A stretch of DNA of 64,000 bases, taken from NCBI GenBank assembly GCA_001940725.1, contig MDVR01000006.1, positions 88,090 to 152,089 on the forward strand, written 5' to 3'. Positions 25,688 through 34,984 of the stretch are shown in pieces. The notes below the pieces were generated by a model that was not told the origin of the DNA, searched no databases, and saw only the letters and a program-made list of their open reading frames with translations. Numbering within the stretch: the first letter of the stretch is position 1; each line of letters opens with the position of its first letter. Both the position numbers and the translations under genes were made by a program. This DNA comes from Candidatus Heimdallarchaeota archaeon LC_2. GTDB taxonomy: Archaea; Asgardarchaeota; Heimdallarchaeia; Heimdallarchaeales; Kariarchaeaceae.

Positions 25688-26266
25688 TTGATTGAATTCT
25701 TCCAAAAACTTGAACAATTAGAAGAGGAACTTTTAATTAGAAATGAAGCTGTCCATTTAATTTATATTTTCACAAAGGAAAAATACAATATTTTATCAAG
25801 CGTAAAGTTTCATAATGCTGAAGATTATGATGTTAGAATTATGGGGGGTTTAGTCGGTACTTTCCAATCTTTTGGAAATTTAAGAAATATAGATGCAATT
25901 AACTCTCTTCAATTTAATTATCTCAGATTATTATTTACAATTGGTGAGAATTATATTACCGTATTCGCAGTAGATCCAGAACATCCAGATGAATACTATT
26001 TCAAGGTGATACGATTATTTACAGATTGTTTTTCATTGATCTTAGATACTTCTTTAACTTCTGAAAAGGAGATTATTAGAAATATGATAAATGTATCTCT
26101 TGATATGATATTTTCTTTAATTTTGGATAGCCACAGTGTCAAGATAGTTTACAATAATGAAGATGAACTTCAAGAGGTTGAAAAGCAAGCCAAAATTGCA
26201 CTCAATAAAATGCTAGAAGAAATTTATAAATCACATGCAAAGTTCTTCAAACGTGTGATTACGTAA
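25688..26266 (+). CDS. Longin/roadblock-like cytosolic protein (tentative)
   Basis: The 192-residue protein has a central five-strand-like region: HLIYIFTKEKYNILSSVKF, GGLVGTFQSFGN, LRLLFTIGENYITVFAV, with flanking helices, similar to longin-type domains that partner small GTPases. The segment GLVGTF resembles NLVGTFPWTD in the C-terminal extension of the nearby GTPase, hinting that both share a fold. The start is TTG at 25688; no in-frame ATG lies close by. Function is unknown; GTPase regulation is inference. Confidence 0.55.
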   Translation: MIEFFQKLEQLEEELLIRNEAVHLIYIFTKEKYNILSSVKFHNAEDYDVRIMGGLVGTFQSFGNLRNIDAINSLQFNYLRLLFTIGENYITVFAVDPEHPDEYYFKVIRLFTDCFSLILDTSLTSEKEIIRNMINVSLDMIFSLILDSHSVKIVYNNEDELQEVEKQAKIALNKMLEEIYKSHAKFFKRVIT

Positions 26267-26275
26267 AAATTTATA

Positions 26276-27175
26276 CTAGATATCTAAATTTCTGAGAAGA
26301 ATTAATCCACCAACAAAAGACAATGCGAATAAAATTAATCCTACAATTACATATCTCATTATCTCAGAATTCTTTGGGGTGGGATCCTTTATCAAATGTC
26401 TAATGGGTATAAAAATAATAAATGTTGTTAAGACTGAAATGATTGATTCGGGATAATATTTCAACTTAGCAAAGCTGTATGCCATTATAAGACAAGATGT
26501 CATGAATAATGATCCTGATAAAATAGCAGCAGATTTAGGTGAAGTTTTAATAGCAATTGTATTTATACCAACTTTGCTATCTCCTTCAATATCATGTATA
26601 TCTTTCAACACTTCGTAACTAAAGAGCAGCAAGGAAATTGAAACAATAAAATATGAATAATCAGAATCAATATCCAAATTAAACACAAATGGTAAAGCAA
26701 CCAAAACAAAAATACCTGATAGGATAACTGTAAGGTTTTTTAGCAAAATAAATCGCTTTGTTGTGAGTGAATAACTTATACCAATGATCACGTTTGCTAA
26801 CACTAACATAACAGCTTGAAGCGAGATCAAGTAACTAATGACTAAGGAAAATAAGGCAAAAATTGTTCCAAGTTTCTGGGCAATTGAAACAGTGATTTTG
26901 CCAGAAGAAATAGGTCTGTCTGGATGCGAAATCTTATCTTCATTTACATCCAAACTATCATTCCAACTCGAAATCCCAGCCCCAGCGAACCATATGGCTG
27001 AGGAAATTAGTAAAAAATCAGAAAAACTTGTTGATCCAAGAAGGATGAGTGCCATAATCACAGTTCCGCTAATCATTGAAGTCTCAAAGATTCGAAACAA
27101 ACGTAAAAATGCAATGAATTTATCTCTTTCTGAGACGATCTGATTTTGCATATTATTATGATACTTATTACTCAT
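26276..27175 (-). CDS. UbiA family prenyltransferase (likely DGGGP synthase)
   Basis: The 299-residue protein has about eight to nine membrane helices and both Asp-rich prenyl-diphosphate motifs: NDSLDVNEDKISHPDRPISS and DIHDIEGDSKVGINTIA. The HPDRP following the first motif is typical of archaeal geranylgeranylglyceryl phosphate geranylgeranyltransferases, which add the second isoprenoid chain in ether-lipid synthesis. Menaquinone or heme O enzymes of the same family are less likely from the motif form. It converges with the longin-like gene, 9 bp away. Confidence 0.85.
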   Translation of the reverse strand: MSNKYHNNMQNQIVSERDKFIAFLRLFRIFETSMISGTVIMALILLGSTSFSDFLLISSAIWFAGAGISSWNDSLDVNEDKISHPDRPISSGKITVSIAQKLGTIFALFSLVISYLISLQAVMLVLANVIIGISYSLTTKRFILLKNLTVILSGIFVLVALPFVFNLDIDSDYSYFIVSISLLLFSYEVLKDIHDIEGDSKVGINTIAIKTSPKSAAILSGSLFMTSCLIMAYSFAKLKYYPESIISVLTTFIIFIPIRHLIKDPTPKNSEIMRYVIVGLILFALSFVGGLILLRNLDI

Positions 27176-27426
27176 AATTTATAGTTTGACTAATCCAAAA
27201 ATTCATTTTTCTTATATATGGAATGATACTGATCAATAATTGCTGAAAAATTTTCTTAAGTTTGAAATTTGGGAGATTTCATATATTCTTTTGAGACTTG
27301 AAAGTGTAATAAAGTATATGCTAATACAAAATTAACAAGAATTGAAAAAAAATAAATCAATATTACAATTGATTAGCGAATATTCTTTACAACTATAAAT
27401 TAAAACTAATCAGTCGGATAAATTCT

Positions 27427-28548
27427 ATGGCATCCAATGATAAAACTTGGACCTTGAAAATTGTTATATTAGGTGAACCAAGTGTAGGTAAAACAAGCCT
27501 TAGACGAAGTTATCTTGGAGAGAATTTTGAAGAAAACTACTTGAGCACTATTGGAGCTGATTTTTCTTACAAACAAACATTGCTACCAGAGGGAAAGGTA
27601 AATTCTGCCCTTTGGGATCTTGCAGGTCAAATTTTGTTTAGACAAGTCAACCCTCAATACTTTAGAGGTGCAGCTGGTGCAATGGTGGTCTATGATGTCT
27701 GTAATGAGGTTTCTTTTAATCGAGTCGTTGAATGGGTACAAAAATATTTACAACATTCAGGGAACCATGATGGTCCAATACTAATTATTGGAAATAAAAC
27801 AGATTTACTTATTGGAGAAAATACTAAAGAAGATGCGGAAATAAAACATGCTGAGCTTCTAGATCGCTTAAGAAAAGATTTCCCAAACATTAGTGAATTC
27901 TTATCATTTATGACTAGTGCAAAAACTGCAAGTTGGGTATCTGATAGTTTTACACAATTGGTAAAATCAATTATTGGTTGGCAGTTATCCATATCTGATC
28001 AACCTATCAAAATTCCAGAAATGTCAGATATATGGAATTATTTACCTACAGGATATCTAATAGGCAGTCATGATTTTTATGGACCTAAAATGATTGGGAA
28101 AGTATCTAAAAATAATAATTCAGGCTTTACTAATCAAGAATTAAGTTCAGGAATAAAAGCCAGTACATTGCTTGATTATAATAAAATCAGTTCAATAAAA
28201 AATTTAGTTGGCACTTTTCCATGGACCGATCCAAGTGGGAGTTTCCATTATATTGCTTTTGTTTTGGATAATTCTGTAATTAAAGCAAACAATGCATTAT
28301 ATTTAGTTGGATTTGTATCAGACAGAGGAATAGGAGATGTTGTCTCAAGTAATTTAAATATTATTGAAGGATATCTTCACCAAGCAATGAATGACACTAT
28401 TCATTATTTATTAGCCCTTGATGTTGAAATATTTACAAGTACAAATATTACTTTAGATCTAAAATCTGGGCTTGAAAAAACAACAACAATATTAACAAAT
28501 CTTAGAGAAAACATATTCAAAAATATCAGAACTAAAATTAGATTATGA
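27427..28548 (+). CDS. Ras/Rab-like small GTPase with C-terminal extension
   Basis: Residues about 8-190 are a complete Ras-superfamily G domain: G1 GEPSVGKTS, G2 Thr in YLSTIGADF, G3 WDLAGQ, G4 GNKTD and G5 TSAK. The Gln of G3 is kept. About 180 further residues follow (from ISDQPIKIPEMSD), with strands NLVGTFPWTD, FHYIAFVLD and ALYLVGFVS, possibly a longin-like domain fused to the GTPase. There is no prenylation Cys at the C terminus. Proteins with this layout are typical of Asgard archaea and may act in membrane or cytoskeleton control. A TATA-like CTATAAATT lies about 30 bp upstream of the ATG. Confidence 0.9.
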   Translation: MASNDKTWTLKIVILGEPSVGKTSLRRSYLGENFEENYLSTIGADFSYKQTLLPEGKVNSALWDLAGQILFRQVNPQYFRGAAGAMVVYDVCNEVSFNRVVEWVQKYLQHSGNHDGPILIIGNKTDLLIGENTKEDAEIKHAELLDRLRKDFPNISEFLSFMTSAKTASWVSDSFTQLVKSIIGWQLSISDQPIKIPEMSDIWNYLPTGYLIGSHDFYGPKMIGKVSKNNNSGFTNQELSSGIKASTLLDYNKISSIKNLVGTFPWTDPSGSFHYIAFVLDNSVIKANNALYLVGFVSDRGIGDVVSSNLNIIEGYLHQAMNDTIHYLLALDVEIFTSTNITLDLKSGLEKTTTILTNLRENIFKNIRTKIRL

Positions 28549-28564
28549 AATTGGAATCCTGTAA

Positions 28565-29227
28565 TTATATTGTGACAAAACCGGGATTTTCTATTGTAGG
28601 AGGGATGGCAAAACGAGGTAATACTATACTTCTAAACGAATAAATTAACAAGAAAAATGATATGATGAGCAATCCCGGAACAAATGGTCCTAAAAATATG
28701 GAAACTGAAGGCGCAATTACAGCTATGACAGAGGTTGAACAACATACTGCAGATGAAGCAAATGCAGACATTGATGCAGAGATTGACGATACTGAAGTTG
28801 AAGCGCTTGAGATTTTTATCTCATCTTCTTTTACAGCTTTATCAACAAGCGTACAAACTTTCGGCAAAGTAAGCAAAGATGCATACAAAAGACCTGATAG
28901 AAATGATATAACCAACAACGAAATCCCTGGATCATAAACAAAAATTACTCTCAGGTGTTCAGTAGCATTCCATTGAATATCACGATCACCTATTGTAAAG
29001 CTTTTTTCTAATCTAAATGCAGTGAGAATACCACTAGTCAGCCAGAGTAGAAGTGTAAAAATAGCCATCGAGATTATAAACCAAACAATACTAAATCTAA
29101 GTACTGTTTTCCTTGTTAAAGCTAGTGTTAATTTGTTGCGGCTTACCCTCCAGGCTAGCATAATACCGGGTGTAAGTAAAGCAATTATCGGGATAAAAAA
29201 TACTCGAAAATAAAACCAATCTACCAT
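28565..29227 (-). CDS. Hypothetical membrane protein
   Basis: From the ATG at 29227 the protein has about 220 residues starting MVDWFYFRVFFIPIIALLTP, with five or so membrane helices. A Ser/Ala-rich stretch (SSASTSVSSISASMSAF) precedes AVCCSTSVIAVIAPSVSIF and a last helix FVPGLLIISFFLLIYSF. A longer frame from 29338 would add residues that look untranslated. The CC pair in a helix might bind a metal or redox group, but no family is recognised. It is downstream of the DUF3179 genes in the same direction, 26 bp from the nearer one. Confidence 0.65.
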   Translation of the reverse strand: MVDWFYFRVFFIPIIALLTPGIMLAWRVSRNKLTLALTRKTVLRFSIVWFIISMAIFTLLLWLTSGILTAFRLEKSFTIGDRDIQWNATEHLRVIFVYDPGISLLVISFLSGLLYASLLTLPKVCTLVDKAVKEDEIKISSASTSVSSISASMSAFASSAVCCSTSVIAVIAPSVSIFLGPFVPGLLIISFFLLIYSFRSIVLPRFAIPPTIENPGFVTI

Positions 29228-29252
29228 GAATAAATACCTCTTAATCTCATAA

Positions 29253-30587
29253 TTATAATTTATCTTTCCTACGCAAGATATACACTGGAACAATAAGTAC
29301 CAATAATCCTGCAAAAAAGAATGGTGAAAAAGAAACAAAATCTGTGTCTTGAAGTTCGGGAGTTACATCAAACTGTATGTTTTCACCATCGATGACTAAA
29401 ATATTTGCACTCGAATGAAAAGTCGAAGCTGCAAACCAAAATGCATTATAAGTTGCAATTAATGTTAATTGCTCACCTTGAAGAGGACCAGAAATAGCTA
29501 ACCCATTAAAATTCCATATTGTATTGCTTTCGTCAATAAACAATTGTAAATCCAAAGTTAAATCTATATTTAGACTGTTTGAACTATCTTGATAACTGGA
29601 AAATTCTAATGCAATGTCATTTACTATGGATGAATAAGTGAGGGCCAAAGCTTCGTCTGGTTCATACAAAGTTAATAAATCTTTATTATTAAACTGGTGA
29701 TTGAAAACTTGATTTTTATCAAGCTCCGGAAATGGAAGTAATAATACTTGATCATCGATTCGAAGAATTTGAGTCAATGTTTTCTCGTGATAGAGATTAT
29801 ATGGAGCTTCATTATCATTGTACGTACTAGGGAAGTATATGGACTTATCACTTTTGTAAGTTCCATAAGGATAACGATCATAATCTCTTACAATTCCAGT
29901 TTCTCGAGATAGAACTTGGGTTTCTGGGTGTAATCTTTGCCAGGCCTCCCAGGTTGTTTCAACAGCTGGAGAATATTCAACTTCTACGCCAGAGAGTTCG
30001 CCCCTTATGCCAACAAGCCCCATTTGAGAGAATTCAGTATCTGTGTTTCTATCATAAAAGACAAGGTTATTTTCATAAAGAAAACCACTTGTTCCTAATT
30101 CAGCATTTCCTAATGCAGCGGTAGGAATAACACAACCAGAACCAGTTAGGGGGCAATAAGTCACACTAATGTGAACCCCATCAAAGACATCATTTACTAT
30201 TTCATGCCAATTTAAAACATCAAATGGATAAGCTCGAGTGATTCCCCCTACAACAATTCCAATTACCTTCTCACGTGGATGAGGTTCATTCTCGTCACCA
30301 GGGTTAACAAATGTAGGATTATCAACACTTGGAATACCATCCTTGACCTGTCCTCTATATATTTGGTTACAAGGTACAAAACATTCTTCATTGGGATCAA
30401 TTTGATTTACTTGGAGAGGTTCATCACTAGGAAAATAAGAGGTGCCTGCAGGCAATGTCGCTAATGCAAGATTTCCACTAGAGTTAGGAAGATTTTGTGC
30501 AGTTACAATAGAAATAATTGCAATATTGATGATTAATATCACACCTAATACATATTTTATAAGCTTAATTTGCATAATAGAACACAT
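29253..30587 (-). CDS. DUF3179 domain exported protein (copy 1)
   Basis: The 444-residue protein has an N-terminal signal (IKYVLGVILIINIAIISIV), the DUF3179 domain (PNEECFVPCNQI, ITRAYPFDVLNWHEIVND, VTYCPLTGSGCV, FYDRNTDTEFSQMG, VETTWEAWQRLHPE) and a C-terminal anchor helix (FFFAGLLVLIVPVYIL). It is predicted outside the cell. The domain is widespread but without a settled function; the conserved Cys, His and Arg suggest a redox or metal-related role. It keeps both Cys of CPLTGSGC, which its paralogue has lost. Confidence 0.85.
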   Translation of the reverse strand: MCSIMQIKLIKYVLGVILIINIAIISIVTAQNLPNSSGNLALATLPAGTSYFPSDEPLQVNQIDPNEECFVPCNQIYRGQVKDGIPSVDNPTFVNPGDENEPHPREKVIGIVVGGITRAYPFDVLNWHEIVNDVFDGVHISVTYCPLTGSGCVIPTAALGNAELGTSGFLYENNLVFYDRNTDTEFSQMGLVGIRGELSGVEVEYSPAVETTWEAWQRLHPETQVLSRETGIVRDYDRYPYGTYKSDKSIYFPSTYNDNEAPYNLYHEKTLTQILRIDDQVLLLPFPELDKNQVFNHQFNNKDLLTLYEPDEALALTYSSIVNDIALEFSSYQDSSNSLNIDLTLDLQLFIDESNTIWNFNGLAISGPLQGEQLTLIATYNAFWFAASTFHSSANILVIDGENIQFDVTPELQDTDFVSFSPFFFAGLLVLIVPVYILRRKDKL

Positions 30588-30601
30588 TTTAATTCGATTC
30601 G

Positions 30602-30634
30602 TCTTTTAATATCATTCGGTATGAAAAATATAAC
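30602..30634. promoter_or_regulatory. Upstream element of DUF3179 copy 1
   Basis: A 33-bp stretch starting TCTTTTAATATCATTCGG and ending in GAAAAATATAAC matches the segment 32043-32075 upstream of the second DUF3179 gene at 30 of 33 positions. Read toward the gene it contains an AT-rich TATA-like tract. It probably holds the shared promoter and perhaps a regulator site, or is a remnant of the duplication. Confidence 0.5.
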
Positions 30635-30678
30635 CTAGCGGGTTCACGAAACTTATCTTTCAGCTATTAAAAAAAAAA

Positions 30679-32016
30679 TTAAAAGAATTTTGTTTTAATT
30701 CGGGGATAGGCGAATAGTGATAGAACTATAATGCTTATTAAAGCGAAAATTGATACATAGAAAATCTGTTGCGTATTGCTTGATGATCCAGATGTAGATA
30801 GTTTAGTATTATTAGAAGGAATTATGCCTTTAACAGTATATATATCAGCATCTGGAAAATATGCCGAAGCAGCATACCAATAAGCATTGTAGGAAGGAAT
30901 TAAATTCAATTTCTGACCCACTAATGGACCAGATATAGCTATCCCTTTATAGTTCCAAATTGACTTTTGGTCATTGTCGATAAATAACGGTTGACCTAAT
31001 GTCTGTGTTATATCGAATAAGTTGCCCGTGTCGTTATAAAACGAAAATTCGAGTGATAAGCCAGAATCTAATTCCCTAGAATAGGTGATGGCGGAGAAAT
31101 CTGATAAACTAAAGATTGTGAAAACATCTTTACCATTGAGATTATGATTAATATAATTTAGAATGGCAATTTCAGAAAATGGCAATAATCTTACTTCATT
31201 GTTAATTTTAATAACATGTGTTAATGCTTTCTCTTTGTATAAGCTATAAGGAAATTCATCATTATTAAATCTTGACTGATAAAATATAGTATCACCAACA
31301 GAAAAATAACCATAGGGAAAAGTCTCGTAATCTATATTGCTACCTGTATCTCTTGATAAGACCAGAGTATTAGGATACAGCTTCTGCCACGTACCCATCG
31401 TTGTTTCAATCGCATAGGTTGTTTGAAGGGAAACTTCAATTTTTTCTCCCTTTAAACCAATACCACCCATTTGTGAGAATAGACTGTCAGAAATTCTATC
31501 ATAAAAGACTAAATTATTTTCATAAACTTGACCGCTGTAACCTAATTCAGAATTATCCAAATCTGAAGTAAGATATGCAATTCCTGAAGCTGTAAGATCA
31601 GTATATGTTATACTTACATGTACCCCATCGATTATATCATTAACGATTTCATGCCATCTAAGTATATCATAAGGGTAAGCTCTTGATACACCATTCACAA
31701 CTACTCCTAACACTTTATCACGAGAATTAGGTGCATTTATATTATCAAGTGCAACGAATTTTGGATCATCAAGTGTGGTAACTGCATCTTTGACTTGAAT
31801 CCGTAATATTTCATCACAAGGTACAAAACATTCTTCATTCTGTTTAATTTGATTCAATTGAAGAGGAGAGTTAATTCCTGAACTTGATGATTCTTCATTA
31901 GGAATTGTCGAAGCAGGGTCTAATGGTATAGTACTTTGTGAATATGTAACGTTAACCTGCAATATATTGAATATTAGGATCAAAATAATTAGGTATCTAT
32001 TTAGCTTAATTAACAT
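30679..32016 (-). CDS. DUF3179 domain exported protein (copy 2)
   Basis: The 445-residue protein is a tandem paralogue of the neighbouring DUF3179 gene, with the same order: signal (LIILILIFNILQVNVTYSQS), NEECFVPCDEI, SRAYPYDILRWHEIVND, FYDRISDSLFSQMG, ETTMGTWQKLYPNT and a C-terminal anchor (FYVSIFALISIIVLSLF). The CPLTGSGC motif of copy 1 is here TDLTASGI, so two conserved cysteines are gone and the function may have shifted. The genes are 91 bp apart and co-oriented, with similar upstream elements. Confidence 0.83.
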   Translation of the reverse strand: MLIKLNRYLIILILIFNILQVNVTYSQSTIPLDPASTIPNEESSSSGINSPLQLNQIKQNEECFVPCDEILRIQVKDAVTTLDDPKFVALDNINAPNSRDKVLGVVVNGVSRAYPYDILRWHEIVNDIIDGVHVSITYTDLTASGIAYLTSDLDNSELGYSGQVYENNLVFYDRISDSLFSQMGGIGLKGEKIEVSLQTTYAIETTMGTWQKLYPNTLVLSRDTGSNIDYETFPYGYFSVGDTIFYQSRFNNDEFPYSLYKEKALTHVIKINNEVRLLPFSEIAILNYINHNLNGKDVFTIFSLSDFSAITYSRELDSGLSLEFSFYNDTGNLFDITQTLGQPLFIDNDQKSIWNYKGIAISGPLVGQKLNLIPSYNAYWYAASAYFPDADIYTVKGIIPSNNTKLSTSGSSSNTQQIFYVSIFALISIIVLSLFAYPRIKTKFF

Positions 32017-32042
32017 TTAAGGATATTATCCAATTCATTCTA

Positions 32043-32075
32043 TCTTTTAATATAATTTGGTATGAAAAATAAAAC
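32043..32075. promoter_or_regulatory. Upstream element of DUF3179 copy 2
   Basis: This 33-bp element (TCTTTTAATATAATTTGG through GAAAAATAAAAC) matches the one at 30602-30634 at 30 of 33 positions and lies about 25-60 bp before its gene's start. Since the sequence around it has diverged more, the conservation may reflect shared regulation. Confidence 0.5.
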
Positions 32076-32294
32076 TGAAAACAGGGTTTTGAATCTGTAA
32101 CGATTTTAAAGGATTTCATTCGAAAGTTTATGCGCAATATTGTCATTGTTCAATGCAATTCTAAATGCCTTAATGTAATATAAAATAAATTTGTGCCAAG
32201 AAAATATTCAATTTGCCTAATTTTATCTTATACACGTATTACAGTTTCACATATTTTTATCCCTTTGTTCACAAAAATGTTACGTCTCAATTTA

Positions 32295-32420
32295 TTATCT
32301 CGTTTTATTTTGTTTCATCTTAGTGATACCACAGGTTTCACATCGATATTTAGTTTTTTTATGAAATCCCCCTTTGCGTTTGACATCTTTCATTTTCATT
32401 TTACATTTGGGACAATGCAT
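32295..32420 (-). CDS. 41-residue zinc-ribbon protein
   Basis: Translating the minus strand from 32420 gives MHCPKCKMKMKDVKRKG followed by GFHKKTKYRCETCGITK and a basic end. Two CxxC pairs separated by 23 residues form a zinc ribbon; the protein is very basic, fitting nucleic-acid binding. The sequence also recalls the zinc finger in front of some transposases, but no transposase lies beside it. The opposite-strand frame across this region is a shadow. The rest of the gap 32017-32552 holds only the copied upstream element. Confidence 0.6.
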   Translation of the reverse strand: MHCPKCKMKMKDVKRKGGFHKKTKYRCETCGITKMKQNKTR

Positions 32421-32552
32421 TGTGCTATTTCTTAAGAGTTACTTCATCTAAATAAGATATAGTATCTTGATCAGCAGTTATAGAAGTCAGTTTGCACAAA
32501 TACAATTATTATTCGAAATTAATTAAAACTTAGAACTGAGAATATTTTTCAT

Positions 32553-34421
32553 ATGATCCTTTCAATAGATGGTAAATCGTTTGTTGACGAAAAAGGTAGA
32601 AAGGTGATTCTTCGAGGTGTAAATTTAGGAGGATCCTCAAAGTTACCCTACATCAATGGCAGTACTCACATAAAAACAACTTTTTCAGATCATGAAAGTG
32701 TATCATTCACAAATCGCCCCTTTCCAATCGATGAAGCAGATGAGCACTTTTCGAGATTGAAAAATTGGGGTTTCAATTCTCTTCGACTATTAACTACTTG
32801 GGAAGCTATTGAACACAAAGGCCCTGGAATGTACGACACGGAGTATATAGATTATTTTAGTAAAATTTGTGAAATTGCAGCGAATCATGATTTTTATATT
32901 TTTGTAGATCCACATCAAGATGTTTGGTCAAGAATGACAGGGGGTGATGGTGCACCTGGTTGGATATTCGATAAGGTTGGTATTGATATAACTAAACTAT
33001 CTGAAAGTGATGCAGCAATAACTATGCAGCATCATTATCCTAAGAATTACCCGCAGATGGTTTGGTCAATGAATCATCATAGATTTGGAGCGGCAACAAT
33101 GTTCTCATTATTTTTTGGAGGTAATGATTTTGCCCCCAAATGTAAGATTGAAGGCCAACCAGTCCAAAAATATTTACAATCTCATTTCATTAATTCAATT
33201 ATACAGATTGCTAAATCAGTTGCTGATAACCCCAATATTATCGGTTTTGGACCAATGAATGAACCAGGGAAAGGGTATATAGGTGTAAATAATATTGGAG
33301 AACATTGGATGCGACCCATCATTGGAGCTGCCCCAACACCGTTTGATTCAATTGTAGCTGCATCAGGACATAAACGAGAAGTTCCTTTTTACAAACAAAA
33401 ATTGTTAGGTTTGAAGAAAGTGGGAAAATATATACTCAATCGTAATGAAATCAATATCTGGGAAAATGAATGTATATGGAAAAGAGAGGGGATTTGGGAT
33501 GAAAATAATGATGATCAACCCGAAATTCTAAAACCAAATTACTTTTTCAAAAAAAATGGCAAGCCTATTCAGTTCTTTAGAGATTATGTAAAGCCATTTT
33601 CACTTGATTATCTGAAAAAAATCAGGGAAATAATTCCCAACACAATAATTTTCTTGGAGGGTGATCCTTCTAATTCCAATCAGTTAGAATGGGGCATTAA
33701 TGATCCTAATAATATTGTAAATGCAAGTCATTGGTATGATATTGCAACTCTTGTGACAAAAAAATTCAGATCATGGATTACCTATGATATAAAACAAGAT
33801 AAACTTGTATTTACAAAGAAAAGAGTAAAGCAAGCCTTCAAAAATCAACTCAATTTAGGAATTAAGGTATCAGAGCAAATACTTGATGGAGTACCCACGG
33901 TTATGGGAGAATTTGGAATACCTTATGATATGAACAACAAAAAGGCTTATCGTAATAACAATTATAAAAAACAAATACAAGCTTTAACGTTATATTATGA
34001 TCTAATTGATGAGTTAATGCTAAGTTCAATTCAATGGAATTATACTTCTGATAACAATAACAAATGGGGAGACTTATGGAATAATGAGGATTTGTCAATA
34101 TTCAGTAGAGATCAACAAACTGATCAAAATGATATTAATAGTGGAGGAAGAGCGCTTGAGGGATTTTGTAGACCATATCCAATGAGAATTAATGGAAAAC
34201 CTATTGATTATTCCTTTGATAAAAAGTTGGGTGTGTTTAATTTCACTTACATAAATAATCCCAAATTGGACTCTGAAACCATCATTTATGTCCCAGAAAT
34301 TCAATTTCCAAATGGATTTAAGTTATCCTTATCTGAAGGGAAAAGTAATATTATTGATCAAACCGTAAGAATACGATCTGAAATGGAAGGGACAATTACT
34401 GTAAAGATTACAAGGAAATAA
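32553..34421 (+). CDS. GH5 family glycoside hydrolase, similar to fungal-type steryl/ceramide glucosidases
   Basis: The 622-residue protein is a TIM-barrel hydrolase: VILRGVNLGGSSKLPY, GFNSLRLLTTWEAIEHKGPG, IFVDPHQDVWSRMTGGDGAP, acid/base Glu in GFGPMNEPGKGY, and the nucleophile Glu in TVMGEFGIPYDM. A C-terminal beta domain follows. The long GGDGAPGW loop and overall size recall GH5 subfamily 12 (endoglycoceramidase-related, fungal EGCrP). It has no signal peptide, so it is cytosolic. The likely activity is on a glycolipid or sterol glucoside, but this is family inference. Base composition is like the neighbours. Confidence 0.85.
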   Translation: MILSIDGKSFVDEKGRKVILRGVNLGGSSKLPYINGSTHIKTTFSDHESVSFTNRPFPIDEADEHFSRLKNWGFNSLRLLTTWEAIEHKGPGMYDTEYIDYFSKICEIAANHDFYIFVDPHQDVWSRMTGGDGAPGWIFDKVGIDITKLSESDAAITMQHHYPKNYPQMVWSMNHHRFGAATMFSLFFGGNDFAPKCKIEGQPVQKYLQSHFINSIIQIAKSVADNPNIIGFGPMNEPGKGYIGVNNIGEHWMRPIIGAAPTPFDSIVAASGHKREVPFYKQKLLGLKKVGKYILNRNEINIWENECIWKREGIWDENNDDQPEILKPNYFFKKNGKPIQFFRDYVKPFSLDYLKKIREIIPNTIIFLEGDPSNSNQLEWGINDPNNIVNASHWYDIATLVTKKFRSWITYDIKQDKLVFTKKRVKQAFKNQLNLGIKVSEQILDGVPTVMGEFGIPYDMNNKKAYRNNNYKKQIQALTLYYDLIDELMLSSIQWNYTSDNNNKWGDLWNNEDLSIFSRDQQTDQNDINSGGRALEGFCRPYPMRINGKPIDYSFDKKLGVFNFTYINNPKLDSETIIYVPEIQFPNGFKLSLSEGKSNIIDQTVRIRSEMEGTITVKITRK

Positions 34422-34642
34422 TATTAAAGGCGAGGTTATTCGAAATAATTCGAAACCAATAAGAATTTTATCCACTCATCCACCAAAGTGCGGATTTATT
34501 GTGGAAATGTACAGAGGTTTTTCATTAACTGAGACAAATGATCAATTTTCTATTTGTGTTTGATAATTATCTGATTTTAATTTTATCTTTTGGATAAAAT
34601 AATCCAAAATAAATAAATATATGTTCTGTTTAATTACTTATA

Positions 34643-34984
34643 GTGGAATTTAAACGAAATCGTTCACACCGAACTAGTGATTTGGCATTTCTTGTATTTT
34701 CGAGCGTCATTGGTTGTTTTTCTATAATGGCGATTATTACATTGTTTAGAGGATCAAAAGTAGGAGAACAGGGGACATTTTTAATCGCAGAGGCGTTAAT
34801 AGTTGGTTTCTTATTTCTCTTCATTATCTTAATGACAATTATTTTCATGATTTTGATGACTCGACAATCTCCAAGCGTTAGAATTACTCATATTACCGAT
34901 AATGATTATTCAATTCATTCGCATTTGCTAAAAACTGCAAAAAAAAGGGCTATGAGTGTTTCTGAGATAAAAGAGGAAAATTGA
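34643..34984 (+). CDS. Small two-helix membrane protein
   Basis: The 113-residue product starts at a GTG (34643) and has a basic start (EFKRNRSHRTS) and two membrane helices, AFLVFSSVIGCFSIMAIITL and EALIVGFLFLFIILMTIIF, with a basic C-terminal tail. No family is recognised. There is no close neighbour in the same direction, so its context is silent. Confidence 0.5.
   Translation: MEFKRNRSHRTSDLAFLVFSSVIGCFSIMAIITLFRGSKVGEQGTFLIAEALIVGFLFLFIILMTIIFMILMTRQSPSVRITHITDNDYSIHSHLLKTAKKRAMSVSEIKEEN

Noticed and set aside
32193..32435. Plus-strand 80-codon frame
   Set aside because: Antisense to the zinc-ribbon gene; its amino-acid makeup is that of a reversed Cys/Lys-rich frame and there is no ribosome-binding site.
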